Part shown: piece after piece, positions 15,363 through 27,680 of the stretch
How the letters are laid out: every line of letters begins with the position of its first letter
Position numbering within the stretch: position 1 is the first letter of the stretch
Origin: Tillus elongatus
Lineage: Eukaryota > Arthropoda > Insecta > Coleoptera > Cleridae
Assembly: GCA_964006375.1 (NCBI GenBank)
Contig: OZ023262.1
Coordinates: 89,755,654-89,819,653 of the forward strand
Direction of reading: 5' to 3'
Length of the DNA: 64,000 nt
Program-made: the position numbers and the translations under genes
The notes under the pieces: model-generated
Seen by the model: only the letters and a program-made list of their open reading frames with translations
What the model was told of the DNA's origin: nothing
The model's database searches: none

Positions 15363-15656
15363 GTCTGGACGCAGCAAGTGCGTTATGTGAATTTTCATAA
15401 AAATGTTTTTAATAGCAAACGTCTTTTTTATGCAAGCAGGCGTGAATTTGCTTACCCGTATAACCTATATAGTAGAAACAATGCACCATGTTTTATTAAA
15501 ATAGCTTATTATTTGAAAATGTACAAATATTTTCCGAAAATAAACTTTAAATAGCTCCGAGAAAACTGGTTTCGTAGACAACGAACCTTAGGTTAATAGC
15601 AAATTGAAATATTGATATGTAAAGTATTTAAGTAAATTTCGCTACCTGCGTCTCGA
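15363..15656. mobile_element. Short stem-loop unit bounded by inverted ends
   Basis: GTCTGGACGCAGCAAGTGCG at the left and GCTACCTGCGTCTCGA at the right are inverted copies of the stem-loop end. The interior includes ATGTTTTTAATAGCAAA and CCGTATAACCTATATAGTAG, shared with the other short units. Confidence 0.6.
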
Positions 15657-16434
15657 TTTTTTTTTACAAACATACATCATATTTCGATAAAAAATGTAAA
15701 AATTCAATAACATGAGGGATGTCCGAAAAAAATATTTTAGGTACCACCGACGACTTATGGGCCACCCCGTGATTGTCAAAATAATTTTATAAGATGCAGC
15801 CAAGACATCCTATAATTAACGTATACAATTTTTTCTCGTATCTTGTATAATAACAATTATATTTGGCTTTACCGTAGAAATGCGTTACCCTGTATATATG
15901 AAATTAAACCCGGATATAGATTCTAAGGGGCCGAGTTTGCACTCATTTGAACAAATATTTTTAAAATTCAAAAGTCACGGTCACCCCATTAATGAATTTT
16001 TTCTACGAAAATTAGCTAAAAATTATAGACCGTTGATTCATAAACTTAACTAAAACTACTACCAAAGCATCGGAGAAAGGGTCTATTTGAAATGAATTTT
16101 CTGAAAACATTTTAGTAAAATGAAGGATAATGACGACTGAAGCTGAAAGGTATCGGTTTGCAGAACACTCTTCTTAAGATATTTTCTTTTGATAACCCAT
16201 ATTTGTTTCAGTTTTTTCCTGGATGTTGCCAATTTTCGCGTTTCAAATCGCTACTTTGACGTGATGTGGAAAACCCTAATTTTTTTTCTTTAAATGCCTA
16301 TAAGTTTTTGTATTTTAACTCACAGACGTAAATTTTGGTACATGGTTCACTTTGTTATTTCCGGAGATGTAAATTTTTTTCAAAAGAAAATACAACATTT
16401 TCCGGGAAAACTGGACTTTTGAGTTATCGGTGTG

Positions 16435-16514
<80 letters not shown>

Positions 16515-16630
16515 GTGTGTGTGATATGTGTTCTAGGGGGCCTAATTAGCGCTGATTTGAAGAAATGTTTTCAAAAATCAAAAGTCGCGATCTCCTCATT
16601 AGTGAATCTTTTTACGAAAATTCACTAAAA
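15657..16630 (-). mobile_element. Main-repeat-family long-form copy
   Basis: The block contains the ACCACCGACGACTTATGGG module, the CCCGGATATAGATTCTAAGG module and a long interior with AAGCATCGGAGAAAGGGTC. The AT/GT core lies at 16437-16522, and the end is TTAGTGAATC with AAAATTCACTAAAA at 16630. No coding sequence is seen. Confidence 0.55.
16437..16522. repeat. (AT)n(GT)n microsatellite core
   Basis: About 74 bases of AT followed by a short GT run. Confidence 0.95.
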
Positions 16631-17035
16631 AGGCAGATACGTCCCTGTTTTATTAGGTTTCTTATATTAACCACACCTGCATTGGTGTAAAAGTAGGCAA
16701 ACGTGACCTATGAAATACGCACATTTTCACCTGTATAAATGAATTGTGTGTATCTGCGGAATACATAGTACAAAAGGAGTAAGTAGATAAAGTGCGGATA
16801 TTGGCGGAAGTAACCCACTGGGAAATATTTCACTAGGTACTGTTGATATTTTGTCAATATGAAATTGAGGTCACCTGTCGCGGCTTCCAAAATGATTAGT
16901 AAGCGTACCTGTAAATATTGTAAGAAGTCTGTCGAAGAGTTTTCAATCCGACATGACATAACTGATGAGATAGTCTACGTAGTAACAGTAACCAATTATG
17001 CAAATCCTAGCTGTTGCTCTAATCGGGAGATCTGT

Positions 17036-17036
<1 letters not shown>
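16631..17036. other. Unrecognised segment
   Basis: A short plus-strand open frame begins at 16859 with two Cys pairs (CKYC) but is followed by the AT array. I do not recognise a family and do not call a gene. Confidence 0.35.

Positions 17037-17110
<74 letters not shown>
17037..17110. repeat. (AT)n microsatellite
   Basis: About 74 bases of AT, followed to about 17400 by the family's core-flank module (AAAAAATAATGG, GGCTTGGATAAGTTCGTTAG). Confidence 0.95.
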
Positions 17111-17111
<1 letters not shown>

Positions 17112-17496
17112 AAAAATAATGGTTCGATTCTAATGAAATTTGGTACGTGCTTTCCTATTGTAAGTGGCTTGGATAAGTTCGTTAGTCAGGAAAATCGGAC
17201 CAGTTTTTCTGGGAAAATTTTGGATTTTCCTTCGGAAAATTTTCGTATCTCCAAAAATAACAGAGCTATGACAACGAAATTTGGCACATACGTTCCTACT
17301 ATACAACTTACATACCGTACATGCCAAAATTAAGATCTATAAGTTTAAAGAAAAAAAGTTATAGGCATTTTAAGAGAAGAAAAAAATTGGGTGCCACTGG
17401 TGATCGGAGGAAAGCAGAAGAATAAAATGTTTTGTGTGATTAACAAAACCAATTAAATATTACATCCAACGGTTAAGTTTTCTTGACGCAAAAATG

Positions 17497-18320
17497 TCAG
17501 GAAGTAGCTGAAAAAATATTTTGTTTTCTGGATCGTAGTCTGTTTCTGCACGATATAACCATGTCCTGGTGTATGGGAAGTTGAGGGTTGCCTTGTGTAC
17601 GTTTATATTCTCGGAGAAGAGCTGCCTTGCGCCGGAGATCTGGAGGAGGTATATGACTCAGTATTGGTAGCCATTCGATAGGAGTCGATTTTAGCGTTCC
17701 GCTGATTATCCTCATGGTCTCGTTTAGTTGTGTGTCCACCCTTTGGGTATGCGCACTGTTGAGCCAGATCGGTGCGCCGTATTCTGCTGTCGAGTAAGCC
17801 AGCCCAAGTGCTGATGATCTCAATGTTTCAGCGGTTGAGCCCCATGTGGTACCGCTTAACTTGTGGAGGATGTTGTTCCGAGTTCGCAGCTTCGCAGCCG
17901 TGTACTCCAGATGCCTCTTATACGTGAATGTCCTATCTAGGGTGACACCAAGATATTTCGGGTGTGTGTTGTGGCGCAGTAAAGTATCCTCGAAGTAGAC
18001 CTGGAGCTGTCTATTCGCTGCCTTGTTAGAGAAATGGAAGCACGCCGTCTCCGTTTTATTGGGGTTTGAGCTCAGTCTCAATTTACGGAAATACGTCCCC
18101 AAGCTCGCCAAGCCTGAAGAGAGGACAGTTTTTGTTTCTTCAAAGAGACGGTGTTGTGTGGCTAGTACCCAGTCATCCGCGTAGCCGAACTTTCGGGATC
18201 TAGTTTAAGGCATGTCGGAGATATAGAGGTTGAAAAACAGTGGAGACAGGACAGATCCTTGGGGAAGACCGTGTATATATTATACTCACATGACCTTGGT
18301 GTGCAGGGTTGGTTTCTACT
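17497..18320 (-). pseudogene. Non-LTR reverse transcriptase fragment
   Basis: The minus-strand reading shows GLPQGSVLSPLFFNLYISDMP-type motif B near 18270 and the catalytic YADD near 18185, interrupted by one in-frame stop between them. A long open stretch (18111-17497) follows, covering the thumb with LGVTLDRTFTYKRHL and the C-terminal part. This is a different family from the copies at 2.6 and 57-60 kb and shows the Jockey-group style. It is truncated on both sides: endonuclease and 3' end are missing. Confidence 0.85.
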
Positions 18321-18499
18321 TCCCCAGCGTTTTAATTAGAAAAAATGTCTCTGGGCAGGTCAGGAAGGTCAGTTGAGAGGATTGTCTGTAAACAGCATGT
18401 CAGAGAGGTATTTTAATTCGTTAAAACGGCAAAACACTAATGAGTTGCGAGCCATGTTAATTATCTTGATAACTCACTGCGCATGCGGAAGCCCGAAAT

Positions 18500-19037
18500 C
18501 GAAAGTAGAATTGGTATCGCTAGACGCAAGTCATTTGCAGCCGTATCGTCTATCTGTGTGCTAAGCTGCTTAAGAAAATTGGGTCGCCAGCCGACAGTGA
18601 GATACGATCGGTAATTCGATTCTTGAGTGCAAAAAACTTTACCCCAGCGGAAATTCACCATCAGATTTGTGAAGTTTACGGTGATTGCTTTGAGTGGGTG
18701 GGAGTGTTCAAGGTTGGGCGGGTTAATGTGTATGACAAGCCACACCCTGGCGGATCTTGTTTGATTTCTGAAAATTTGTGTGCTGATGTGGACCACCAAA
18801 TTCGAGAGGTCAGTTTTGTGCACCATTGTTTTGGGGACACTCAATTATCAAAAATTGTGTTGTCGGTGGGTTCCAAGACTGCTTTCTGACGATCAAATGA
18901 CAAAAGGATTTGGTTGTGCCTTATCGTTTTTGACTCATTGCAATCAAACAGGGGATGCATTTTTGGACCACATCGTTACAGGAGATGAAACTTGGGTGTC
19001 TCACATGACATCTGACAGAAAACAATTTAAAAATTAC
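18500..19037 (+). pseudogene. Mariner transposase N-terminal relic
   Basis: Plus-strand frames carry the mariner helix-turn-helix region (SAKNFTPAEIHHQICEVYG at about 18625-18680), then CSRWVPRLL-like sequence and the first catalytic motif as IVTGDETWVSH near 18970-19005. Stops and frame changes break it. It is cut off exactly where a short stem-loop unit begins at 19038, so that unit probably inserted into or deleted the rest. It is dead. Confidence 0.85.
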
Positions 19038-19348
19038 GGGACGCAGAAAGTGCGCTATCGTAGTGAATTTTCATAAAAATGTTTTTAATAGCAAATATGT
19101 GTTTTTTTTCAGAAAGCAGGCATCAAATTTGATTACCAGTATAAGATATATAGTAAAAACAATGTGCCATGTTTCATCAAATAAACTTTATTGTTTGGAA
19201 ACGTACAAAAATTACCGAAAGTAAACTTAAAGTGAAACCGAAAAAATCCGTTTCTTGGTCAACCCTATAGGTTAACAGCAAATTGAGCTTTTCAAATATG
19301 AAGCATTTAATCAAAATTCGCTACCATAACGCACTAGCTGCGTCCAGA
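19038..19348. mobile_element. Short stem-loop unit bounded by inverted ends (best copy)
   Basis: Starts GGGACGCAGAAAGTGCGCTA and ends TAACGCACTAGCTGCGTCCA; the two ends are inverted copies about 310 bp apart. The interior has GCATCAAATTTGATTACCAG and GTGCCATGTTTCATC. It interrupts the mariner relic on its left. Confidence 0.65.
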
Positions 19349-20135
19349 ATTTCTTTACTTATAAACATGCATTATATTTCGATGGAAAATGCAAAAACAT
19401 AAGGCGTTTTCGACTAAAAAAAATATATTTGTATCACCAACGACTTATGGGCCACCCTGTAATTGTAGAAATATTTTTTAAGATGTAGCTCAATACACCC
19501 TATAATTAATGTATACAATTTTTTTTCATATCTTGTAGAATAACGGATTTGTCGAGATTTAATGATTTTTTACGAAAATTCGACAAAAGTTATATACCAT
19601 TAAACGATAAACTCTATAGCTAAGACTACTGCCTAGCATCAGAAAAAGGGTCTATTTGAAATGAATTTTCTGAAAACATTTTAGCAAAATGAAGGACAAT
19701 GACGGTTGAAACTAAGACTTCAGGGTTTGTAAAACATTCTTCCTGAGACATTTTCTTTCCATAGCCCGTATTAGCTTCAAGTTCTTTGCCTAAATGTTGC
19801 CAATTTTGACGTTTTAAATTATCACTTTGACGTTTTGAGGAAAACCCCAATTTAGTTTTCTTTAAATGCCCATAACTTTTTTCTCTTTTTACCTACAGCA
19901 CAGAATTTTGGTAGGTAATGTACCGATACCGATATAAAACAATGTACCAAATTTGGTTGCCCTTACTTTGTTATTTCCGGAGATATGATTTTTTTCTAAA
20001 GAAAATACAAAATTTTCCTGGAAAACCTAGGCCGATTTTTCTGGCTAACGAACTTCCAAGCCATTTACTAAAGGGAGGCAGGTATTCACCAAATTTTGTC
20101 AAAATCGGCCCTTTATTTTTTAAGTTATCGGTGTG

Positions 20136-20224
<89 letters not shown>

Positions 20225-20350
20225 GAAACTGACCACGGATATGTGTTCTAGGGGGCCTAATTAGCGCTCATTTGAAGAAATTTTTTCAAAATTTAAAAGT
20301 CGGGATCTCCTCATAGGTGAATTTTCTTTTAAAGAAAATTCACTAAAAAC
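19349..20350 (-). mobile_element. Main-repeat-family long-form copy
   Basis: Modules appear in the same order as at 15657-16630: GTATCACCAACGACTTATGG, TCAGAAAAAGGGTCTATTTG, CCAAATTTGGTTG, AAGTTATCGGTGTGATACAT, the AT core, then AGGTGAATTTTCTTTT with AAAATTCACTAAAA. The two long-form copies are collinear, which supports a defined element. Confidence 0.6.
20142..20220. repeat. (AT)n microsatellite core
   Basis: About 78 bases of AT inside the copy at 19349-20350. Confidence 0.95.
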
Positions 20351-20714
20351 CCTGAAAATTTGTTTTCTAGTTAGCTGGCTAAGAAACTAACGGTGAATTT
20401 TTTCTACGAAAATTTTTTAAAAAGGTGTTGGTTGAGGACAAAATGTGTAATCCATATTTTCTCAAGCCTTCCGGAAATAAACAGTTTATGCAAGTTATTT
20501 TTATTATGCATGCCAGACCAAAACGTTATTGATTGTTTTGAAACCCCTCCTGAATATAAAGTAAAGCAACCATATAAATAATAAAATATACTGTTATGTG
20601 ACTCACTTCAGAAATTATGTATATGCTGAATGTTATAGCTTCATATACATAATTTAAACTTGAACTTTAATTGAAGGCTAGTATATAAGGAACAAAGCAT
20701 ATCATTTATAAAAA
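20351..20714. other. Unrecognised intergenic DNA
   Basis: AT-rich sequence without a gene or repeat that I recognise. Confidence 0.4.
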
Positions 20715-21470
<756 letters not shown>

Positions 21471-21922
21471 TAATACTTTAATTCTGTTTTGCCTCGCTAA
21501 TATTAAATCTCATCATGTTTCAAATACTTCCTGGAAAATCAGAACCAAATCTTCCGCCAATTGTTCTATATTTAAATGCGTTTGTTAGTATTTATTATTT
21601 AAAAAGTGCTTTCGTGTTGGTTGCTTTATAACTTTTCAATCTGTCGTACTATATGGATAATATAATGAAATAAATTTTATGCTTAATAGCCATGAAAATT
21701 CAATTTTGTGTAGTGCTTTCACTAATGTGGCTTATCTAATGGGAAGTGATATTGATCTGTTTGTTATAAAGTGGCTTAAATTTTAACGCACTAACATTAG
21801 ATAAAGCTCAAGATGTCCCAACTACGTGCTGATGAATCGCTAGTTCTGAGAATAAGGGCTGTAATACAAAAAAATATCCCTTTCATGATTGAGAAATTAG
21901 GTTGTGCTTAATAAAATAAAAA
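21471..21922. other. Unrecognised intergenic DNA
   Basis: No gene or repeat recognised. Confidence 0.4.
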
Positions 21923-22245
21923 GTCTGGACGAAGCAAGTGCGTTATGGCAGTGAATGTTCGTAAAAATGTTTTTAATAACAAATATGTGTGCTTTTTTTT
22001 AAGAAAGCAGGCATCGAACATGGTTACCAGTATAACCTATGTAGTAAAATAAATGTGGCAAGTTTCATCAACATAACTTTATTGTCTGAAAATGTACAAA
22101 AATTTCCGAACGTAAACTTAAAGTGTTCCCGAAAAAACTGGATTCCTGGCCTACGTTATAAGTTAATAGGAAATTGAGCTATTCAGATTTGAAGCATTTA
22201 ATGAAAATTCGCCACCATTACCATTACGCACTTTCTGCGTCCCGA
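21923..22245. mobile_element. Short stem-loop unit bounded by inverted ends
   Basis: GTCTGGACGAAGCAAGTGCG at the left and TTACGCACTTTCTGCGTCCC at the right, inverted. The interior shares GCATCGAACATGGTTACCAG-like and CCCGAAAAAACTGG blocks with the other copies. Confidence 0.65.
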
Positions 22246-23084
22246 ATTACTTTTATTACAAACATGCATTATATTTCGATGGAAAATGCAAAAATACAAT
22301 AACATAAGGCGTGTTCAATTAAAAAAAAAACAATTTATAACCACAACGACTTATGGGCCATCCTGTGATGGTAAAATATTTTTTAAGATGTAGCTCAAGA
22401 GACCTTATAATTAATTTATATAATTTCTTTTCGTATCTTGTATAATAACGGATATATTGACCTTAAGTGATTTTTTACGAAAATTCGACAAAAATTATAT
22501 ACCATTAAACGATAGCTAGACTACTGCCAAAGCATCAGAGAAAGGGTCTATTTGAAATAAATTTTCTGGAAATATTGTTGTAAAATGAAGGGTTATGACG
22601 GTTGAAACTAAGAATTCAGGCTTTGTGAAGTATTTTTCTTGGGACATTTTCCTTCCATAGCTCGTATTAGTTTCAGGTTCTTTGCCCAGATGTTGCAAAT
22701 TTTTTTATCTTCAAAATATAACAGAATGTTGAGCTCTTCAACCTCATTTGTGGTAAGGCATCGTTTTTTCCGTTGAACACTTTTGCGTTCACATCTACTA
22801 TAGAGATAATAAATTTATCCGACAATTTGAATTTCATCGAATATCTTCAAATATCTCATCAATAACTTAATTTAGGTATAGGGAACAGAACAAAAAGTGA
22901 AGGAGAATAATAGGCGATTGCATTTGTAATATAAAATACAGGATGTTCCATTTAGATCCAGAAAGAAAATAAAACGTACAAGTTTTACATCGCCATGTAG
23001 ACAAACCACAACTCAGTAAACAAATAACGACAGAGGATGATATAACATCATATTCCAGAACTCAAACAGTCAATCAATTGCAAA
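22246..23084. other. Repeat-family module then unrecognised DNA
   Basis: Bases 22330-22690 repeat the long-form module seen at 19437-19800. Bases 22700-23084 hold no recognised gene; TATAAAATACAGGATGTTCC near 22933 could be an end of the transposon relic that follows, but no matching inverted end was found. Confidence 0.45.
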
Positions 23085-23575
23085 ATAAAACTCTTCACTA
23101 AATGCCGAGCAATTTTTCTTGATGGCAATTTGAGTGGCGAAACGTATTTGGAGTTACTAGACGGTATCGTTTACCCTCTACTAATTGACATTGTTGAAAA
23201 TGATGATCGCTATCAATAAAATCAATTGGTGTTTCAACAAGATGGAGCTCCTCCGCATTTTTCACAACGTGTTAGGGAGTTTTTGAACAGATAGTTTCCA
23301 GAGTAATGGATTGGGCGTAGAGGTGTTATTTAGTGGCCCTCTAGATCACCGGATTTAACTGCTTTAGACTTCTTTCTATGGTGACATTTAAAGAGTAGAA
23401 TTTTCGCAACAGAACCGGTGTCTCTGGAAGAATTACAACGACGCAGTGTTGAAGAAAGCCGTCTAATAACTCCACAAATGCTCCAGAATGTCAGAGCTCG
23501 TTTTGAACAAAATTTGTATTTTTGTATGGAAGCTGGTGGTCAACAATTTGAACACTTACTTACCGAATAAACATT
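23085..23575 (+). pseudogene. IS630/Tc1-type transposase C-terminal relic
   Basis: The plus strand reads LVFQQDGAPPHFSQRVREFL (second acidic motif) and then WIGRRGVI and WPSRSPDLTALDFFLW (third acidic motif). It ends in the C-terminal helix with GGQQFEHLLTE and a stop near 23570. Several in-frame stops interrupt it and the N-terminal half is absent. It is the same broad family as the relics at 8870-9300, 32861-33890, 38352-40112 and 50683-51287. Confidence 0.8.
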
Positions 23576-23945
23576 TTTGAACGGTTGGTTTTGTTTTTTA
23601 GTTTTTTTTTAACGAAAAATTGACTAATTAGTGCATTTCTTATCACAATGAATGAAATTGGTTCTTGCAACTACAACTGTGAATAATTTTTAAACGAGTT
23701 GATAAAACTTCCCAAAAAATTTGTGTACTGAATTCAGAAAAGAAAGAGATTTCAAATGACACTCGACCCATGTTCCCTATTTAAAATATAAGGATTGTTA
23801 TCACCACTCTTAAGGGGTTGATGTGACAAAGTTGAGCTTTATGTCAAAACATGTCTACCTCAATATTAAAATTGACGTGTTTCAGCGTTTCTTAAAAAAA
23901 ATTATCTGGACGCAATTCGGTCTGTTTCGTTTTCAATGCGCCACC

Positions 23946-24025
<80 letters not shown>

Positions 24026-24076
24026 AAAATGGAGTTATAGAACTTTGTCGTAAGATTTGTACACCCTGTAGATCTA
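23576..24076. other. Unrecognised DNA with an AT array
   Basis: Contains the AT array at 23949-24022. GCGCCACCCTGTA on its left and GTACACCCTGTAG on its right of the array are CACCCTGTA-type motifs like those at the ends of Tc1/IS630 elements. No gene is seen. Confidence 0.4.
23949..24022. repeat. (AT)n microsatellite
   Basis: About 74 bases of AT dinucleotides. Confidence 0.95.
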
Positions 24077-24512
24077 TCGCACCCACTTAGCGTAGTGGTC
24101 CATTAGGTGTAATGGACATCTACTTTGTGAACTGGAGGCAAATCGTGTAATTACAGTTTTTTTCACCAACTGGACAATTTTTTTGTCCAATTTGTGAAAT
24201 GGTAAAACTGTTTATCCACTTAACGAAATCGTCTTATATTACATCATCCAGACATTGCGTACTATGCTTTTGACCTGACCTGACCTGACCCCTTATCCAG
24301 TAACCCATAGAAACTGCCTTTAACTTTAAACATTTCACCAAAATACGCGGGAAAGTAAATTAGACAAACGTGAATTATGCAGTACACGAACTGGGCAAAA
24401 AATTGTCCAGTTGGTGACAAAAACTGCAATTACACGATCTGGCTCCTGTTAACGCAGTGGATATCCATTACACATAATGGAAAATTACGCTGAGTGGATG
24501 TGACATATCAAC
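24077..24512. mobile_element. MITE/foldback of about 435 bp with about 115-bp inverted ends
   Basis: The left end has CACTTAGCGTAGTGGTCCAT, GTGTAATTACAG and CACCAACTGGACAATTTTTT. The right end carries the same motifs inverted (CTGTCCAGTTGG-type block, GCAATTACACGATCTGG, CCATTACACATAATGG, CGCTGAGTGG). There is no coding capacity. The outer bases on both sides are TA, which would fit a Tc1-type target site, but this is weak. Confidence 0.7.
24271..24290. repeat. (TGACC)4 = (TCAGG)4 telomere-like block
   Basis: Four perfect TGACC units inside the loop of the 24077-24512 element. The complement, TCAGG, is the telomere repeat of many beetles. The larger array is at 57331-57440. Confidence 0.8.
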
Positions 24513-24715
24513 ATCATAATTGCATTTATGTTTTATAATTGTATTATTAGTGAATTTTCATTAGAAAAATTCACTAATAGAGAGGTAACGATGGCGAGAC
24601 TCCCAGGAATTTTTTTCAAGTGCGAATTAGGACCGCTAGAACCCATATGAAACGTCTGTTTGAATCTTTATATGTGAACGGTAACTCAAAAAATACTCAA
24701 CTCATTTCAACGAAA

Positions 24716-24723
24716 CCTGGCAC
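24716..24723. repeat. Target site duplication, left copy
   Basis: CCTGGCAC, identical to 27473-27480 on the other side of the hAT element. Confidence 0.9.
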
Positions 24724-27472
24724 TAGTGGCGTGCGGTCCATGGAAGCAAGGGAAGCATTGCTTCCCTTAAAATAACGACCACATACCTACTTAAAAATAA
24801 TTTGTATTAAACCGCATTATTTAAAATCCATTTTGTATTTTAAATATTAAATTTTAAATTCTAAAACTAATTTATCTATTACAATTCTTAATTCGCAAGC
24901 TCACACATAATTATTTATTATGCATCATACTGTACTTGTATATACGCTCTGCGCTCTTGGCAAGAAGGTCGTCCCAGTAAACCGGCCGCCAACCAACAGC
25001 ATGAACCTGATACTACGAGAGTGGATGCAATGACTTCAGTTAAATACACGTAGCCAGCAGGCCACATAATGAGAAACCCTTGCTCGATGCTCGACGCAAT
25101 GTACGTGTATTTCAACATGTAGAACGTGTTTGGAAGACCCGATGCACGTACAACGTGCATGTCTCTGATTATTTCGTAGAAATAAGCAGTTGACTAAGTT
25201 AAATACATTGGCATTTTATGATTATTTATATGGCTGCAACTACATCAGCTTTTAACAGCGGCGTCGGTGGGGGTGGGAATTTAGAAACTTTACGAACAAG
25301 TGGTAATAATATCTGTGATTGTGTCGTGTGTTTTTTGATAACCAAAGGATTTTCAGCTTTATCGTTTGCTGAAAAACTTGCTATTATTAATAAAGGTAGG
25401 CCGAAACCTACTCTAAAAAACTTAAATACAAGAATTGAAACATGTGTTCGACATTTCAACGCGGAAAAAACTTATAAACAATATGAACGGTTAACAGGAA
25501 TAAACTGTTTTGTTGGCCTGGTAGTCTATTTGTGACTGAAAAGGGTGTGGAATAAAAATGGGTTTTCCGACTTGAATAATCTACATAAAATAGTAAAAAG
25601 ACATGTTATGTCTAAAGCGCATTTACAGACCATTTTAAAATTAAGTGTCTTTGAAACAAACGCTAATTGAACACGCCGTTGACAAGCAGGTAGAAATTAG
25701 TCATCGCCAACACAATGAACTGGTTGATAAAAACAGAAACATATTAAAAAGACTTATTGATGTTGTGTGTTTTCTTAGTCAGCATGAATTGGGGTTCAGG
25801 GGTCATGACGAAACAACTACATCTGCAAATAGAGGAAACTTCAAGACCTAGTTTCTTTAATAGCCAAATACGATATTTGCTTAAAAAATCAATTGGAACA
25901 GTCTAAAGTTTTTCGCGGGACATCAAATCGCATTCAGAATGACTTAATTGCGGCTGCTGCCGCTTTTATTTTGAACAGAATTAAATCTGAAATTAAACAG
26001 ACTCGTTTCATTGCTATTGTTCTAGATGAAACAACCGACGTAAATAATTTAAGTCAACTATCTGTAGTAATACGCTATGTAAAAATGGATGGGAGCAAGA
26101 ATGATTTTTAGGCTTTTAAAATGTGACAGAAGATCGTACCGCAAACGCTCTATATAAAATTGTGCTTAATATTATGAAAGATATTGAGGAGGCTGATAAT
26201 AAATTAATTGCCCAAAGCTATGATGGGGCTGCTGTTATAGCCGGACATTTAGGAGGTCTTCAAGCTAAAGTGCGGGAAACGTTTTCCAGTGCTCTATTTG
26301 TACTGTTGTGCTCATAAATTAAATTTAATTTTATCCCATAAATCATATTAAAGAATGTAAGGTAATTTTTGCTACCCTAAGTGGAATGGCTGCTTTTTTT
26401 CCAAATCTATGAAGCGCACACAAGCCTTAGACTCAATTGTTAAAAAACGTTTACTCAAAGTAGCTGCAACCCGATGGAACTACAACGGCAGACTTGTGTG
26501 AACTATATTTGAACACCGTGAATCGTTAATTGAACTTTTTAAAAACATAATAGAAAATAGCAAAAATTGGGATGCAGAAACAATAAATAGTTCTAGATGA
26601 TTTTTGGTTGGTTTGAAAAGAGACTTTAATTTTAATTTTTTACTTTATATATTTTCGGAAATATTTCCGTTTTCAGATAATGTATTTAACATATTGCAAT
26701 GTAAAACAAGTGACATTGGTTTTTGCCTGAAGAAAATTAGTGAATTTAAATCCATTATAATTCAAAAAAGGAATGAATTTGATAAGTTCTGGAAAAAACA
26801 ATGGAATTAGGAAAAGTGAGCCACGAAGAAAGCGTCTGCGCACTGATAATGTGCGAGACCTTCAAACTTCTTATCGCCGCCTTTTCTGCAAAATCATAGA
26901 TCAAATTCAGCAGCAAATTAACTGCAGATTTGATCATCTCAGTGATCTGAAATTTCTTGAATTGAGTAATTTTGGAGGATTTGTAGGTATACCTTTCCCA
27001 GAAGATTAATTCAAATCATTATTCCACCTCTATGGACATTATTTTAACAAAGCCTTATTACGATCAGAACTTACAGTCATTTATGGAACCGTGGTTATTG
27101 ACACAAAAACTAACACGAGTAAACGTTTAACTTTCTCAAAAGAATCAAAATTGGAAAATGCATATTCTGAAGCGTTCAAATTATGTGAATTAGTATTAAC
27201 AATTCCTGCTACTAGTGCGTCTGTAGAACGAAATTGTTCTACATTGAAACGTATCAAGAGTTTTGTTAGGAATTCAACAGGACAGGAAAGACGTTCCCAA
27301 ATTTCAATTTTGTCAATTGAAAATAACTTCGTCGAGGAAATGTCCCAGAATCCACAGTTTTATGACATTATTAACGAATTTGCCAAAAACGACAGAAGAA
27401 TTGAGTTACACTACAAATAGGTAAGTTTCTGAAAATTGCTTCCCTTATTTATAATGTCACCGCACGCCCCTG
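24724..27472 (+). mobile_element. hAT DNA transposon, 2749 bp
   Basis: Terminal inverted repeats read TAGTGGCGTGCGGT at the left and, as complement, CAGGGGCGTGCGGT at the right. An internal GCTTCCCTT motif lies near both ends. The 8-bp duplication CCTGGCAC on both sides is exact, the hallmark of hAT integration. It inserted into a copy of the main repeat family and encodes a broken transposase. Confidence 0.93.
25218..27420 (+). pseudogene. hAT transposase (ZMYM1-like/DUF4371 type), broken
   Basis: Ordered pieces of one transposase are spread over several frames. The N-terminal zinc-finger-flank block has FAEKLAIINKGRPKPTL and CVRHFN (25218-25535). A DUF4371 part has HELGFRGHDE (25645-25851). 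The first catalytic region has IVLDETTD (25893-26111), then AQSYDGAAVIAGHLGGLQ (26123-26317), CAHKLNL near 26310 and a TRWNY motif near 26470. The C-terminal dimerisation domain has PATSASVERNCSTLKRIKSF (27091-27420). At least six stops or frameshifts separate them, so no full protein is made. It lies in the sense direction of the element. Confidence 0.9.
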
Positions 27473-27480
27473 CCTGGCAC
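27473..27480. repeat. Target site duplication, right copy
   Basis: CCTGGCAC, identical to 24716-24723. Confidence 0.9.
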
Positions 27481-27680
27481 ATATCTACATTTTGTTAAGA
27501 CCGCGGACGAGTTCGTAAATCAGCTATAACGGAAATTTTTTCCCCCAAAAATATAAAAAAATATTTTTCAAAACGCTATATTTTTGAAAGTATTAGAGTA
27601 ACTTTACATGTAGCTAGAAATGGTACAAATAAACCTCTGTTGTAAATTTTAAGTAATTGAGTTTACAAAATTTGGAGCTT

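Larger units (their letters stand above)
24546..27680 (+). mobile_element. Main-repeat-family copy split by a hAT element
   Basis: Starts TTAGTGAATTTTCATTAG with its complement, then AGAGAGGTAACGATGGCG and CGGTAACTCAAAAAATACTC. It is interrupted at 24724 and resumes at 27481 with CTACATTTTGTTAAGACC. The AT core and the stem-loop end are missing. It was present before the hAT insertion. Confidence 0.6.

Noticed and set aside
18623..19076. SETMAR-like host gene
   Set aside because: Only a broken mariner transposase without any SET domain or intact frame.
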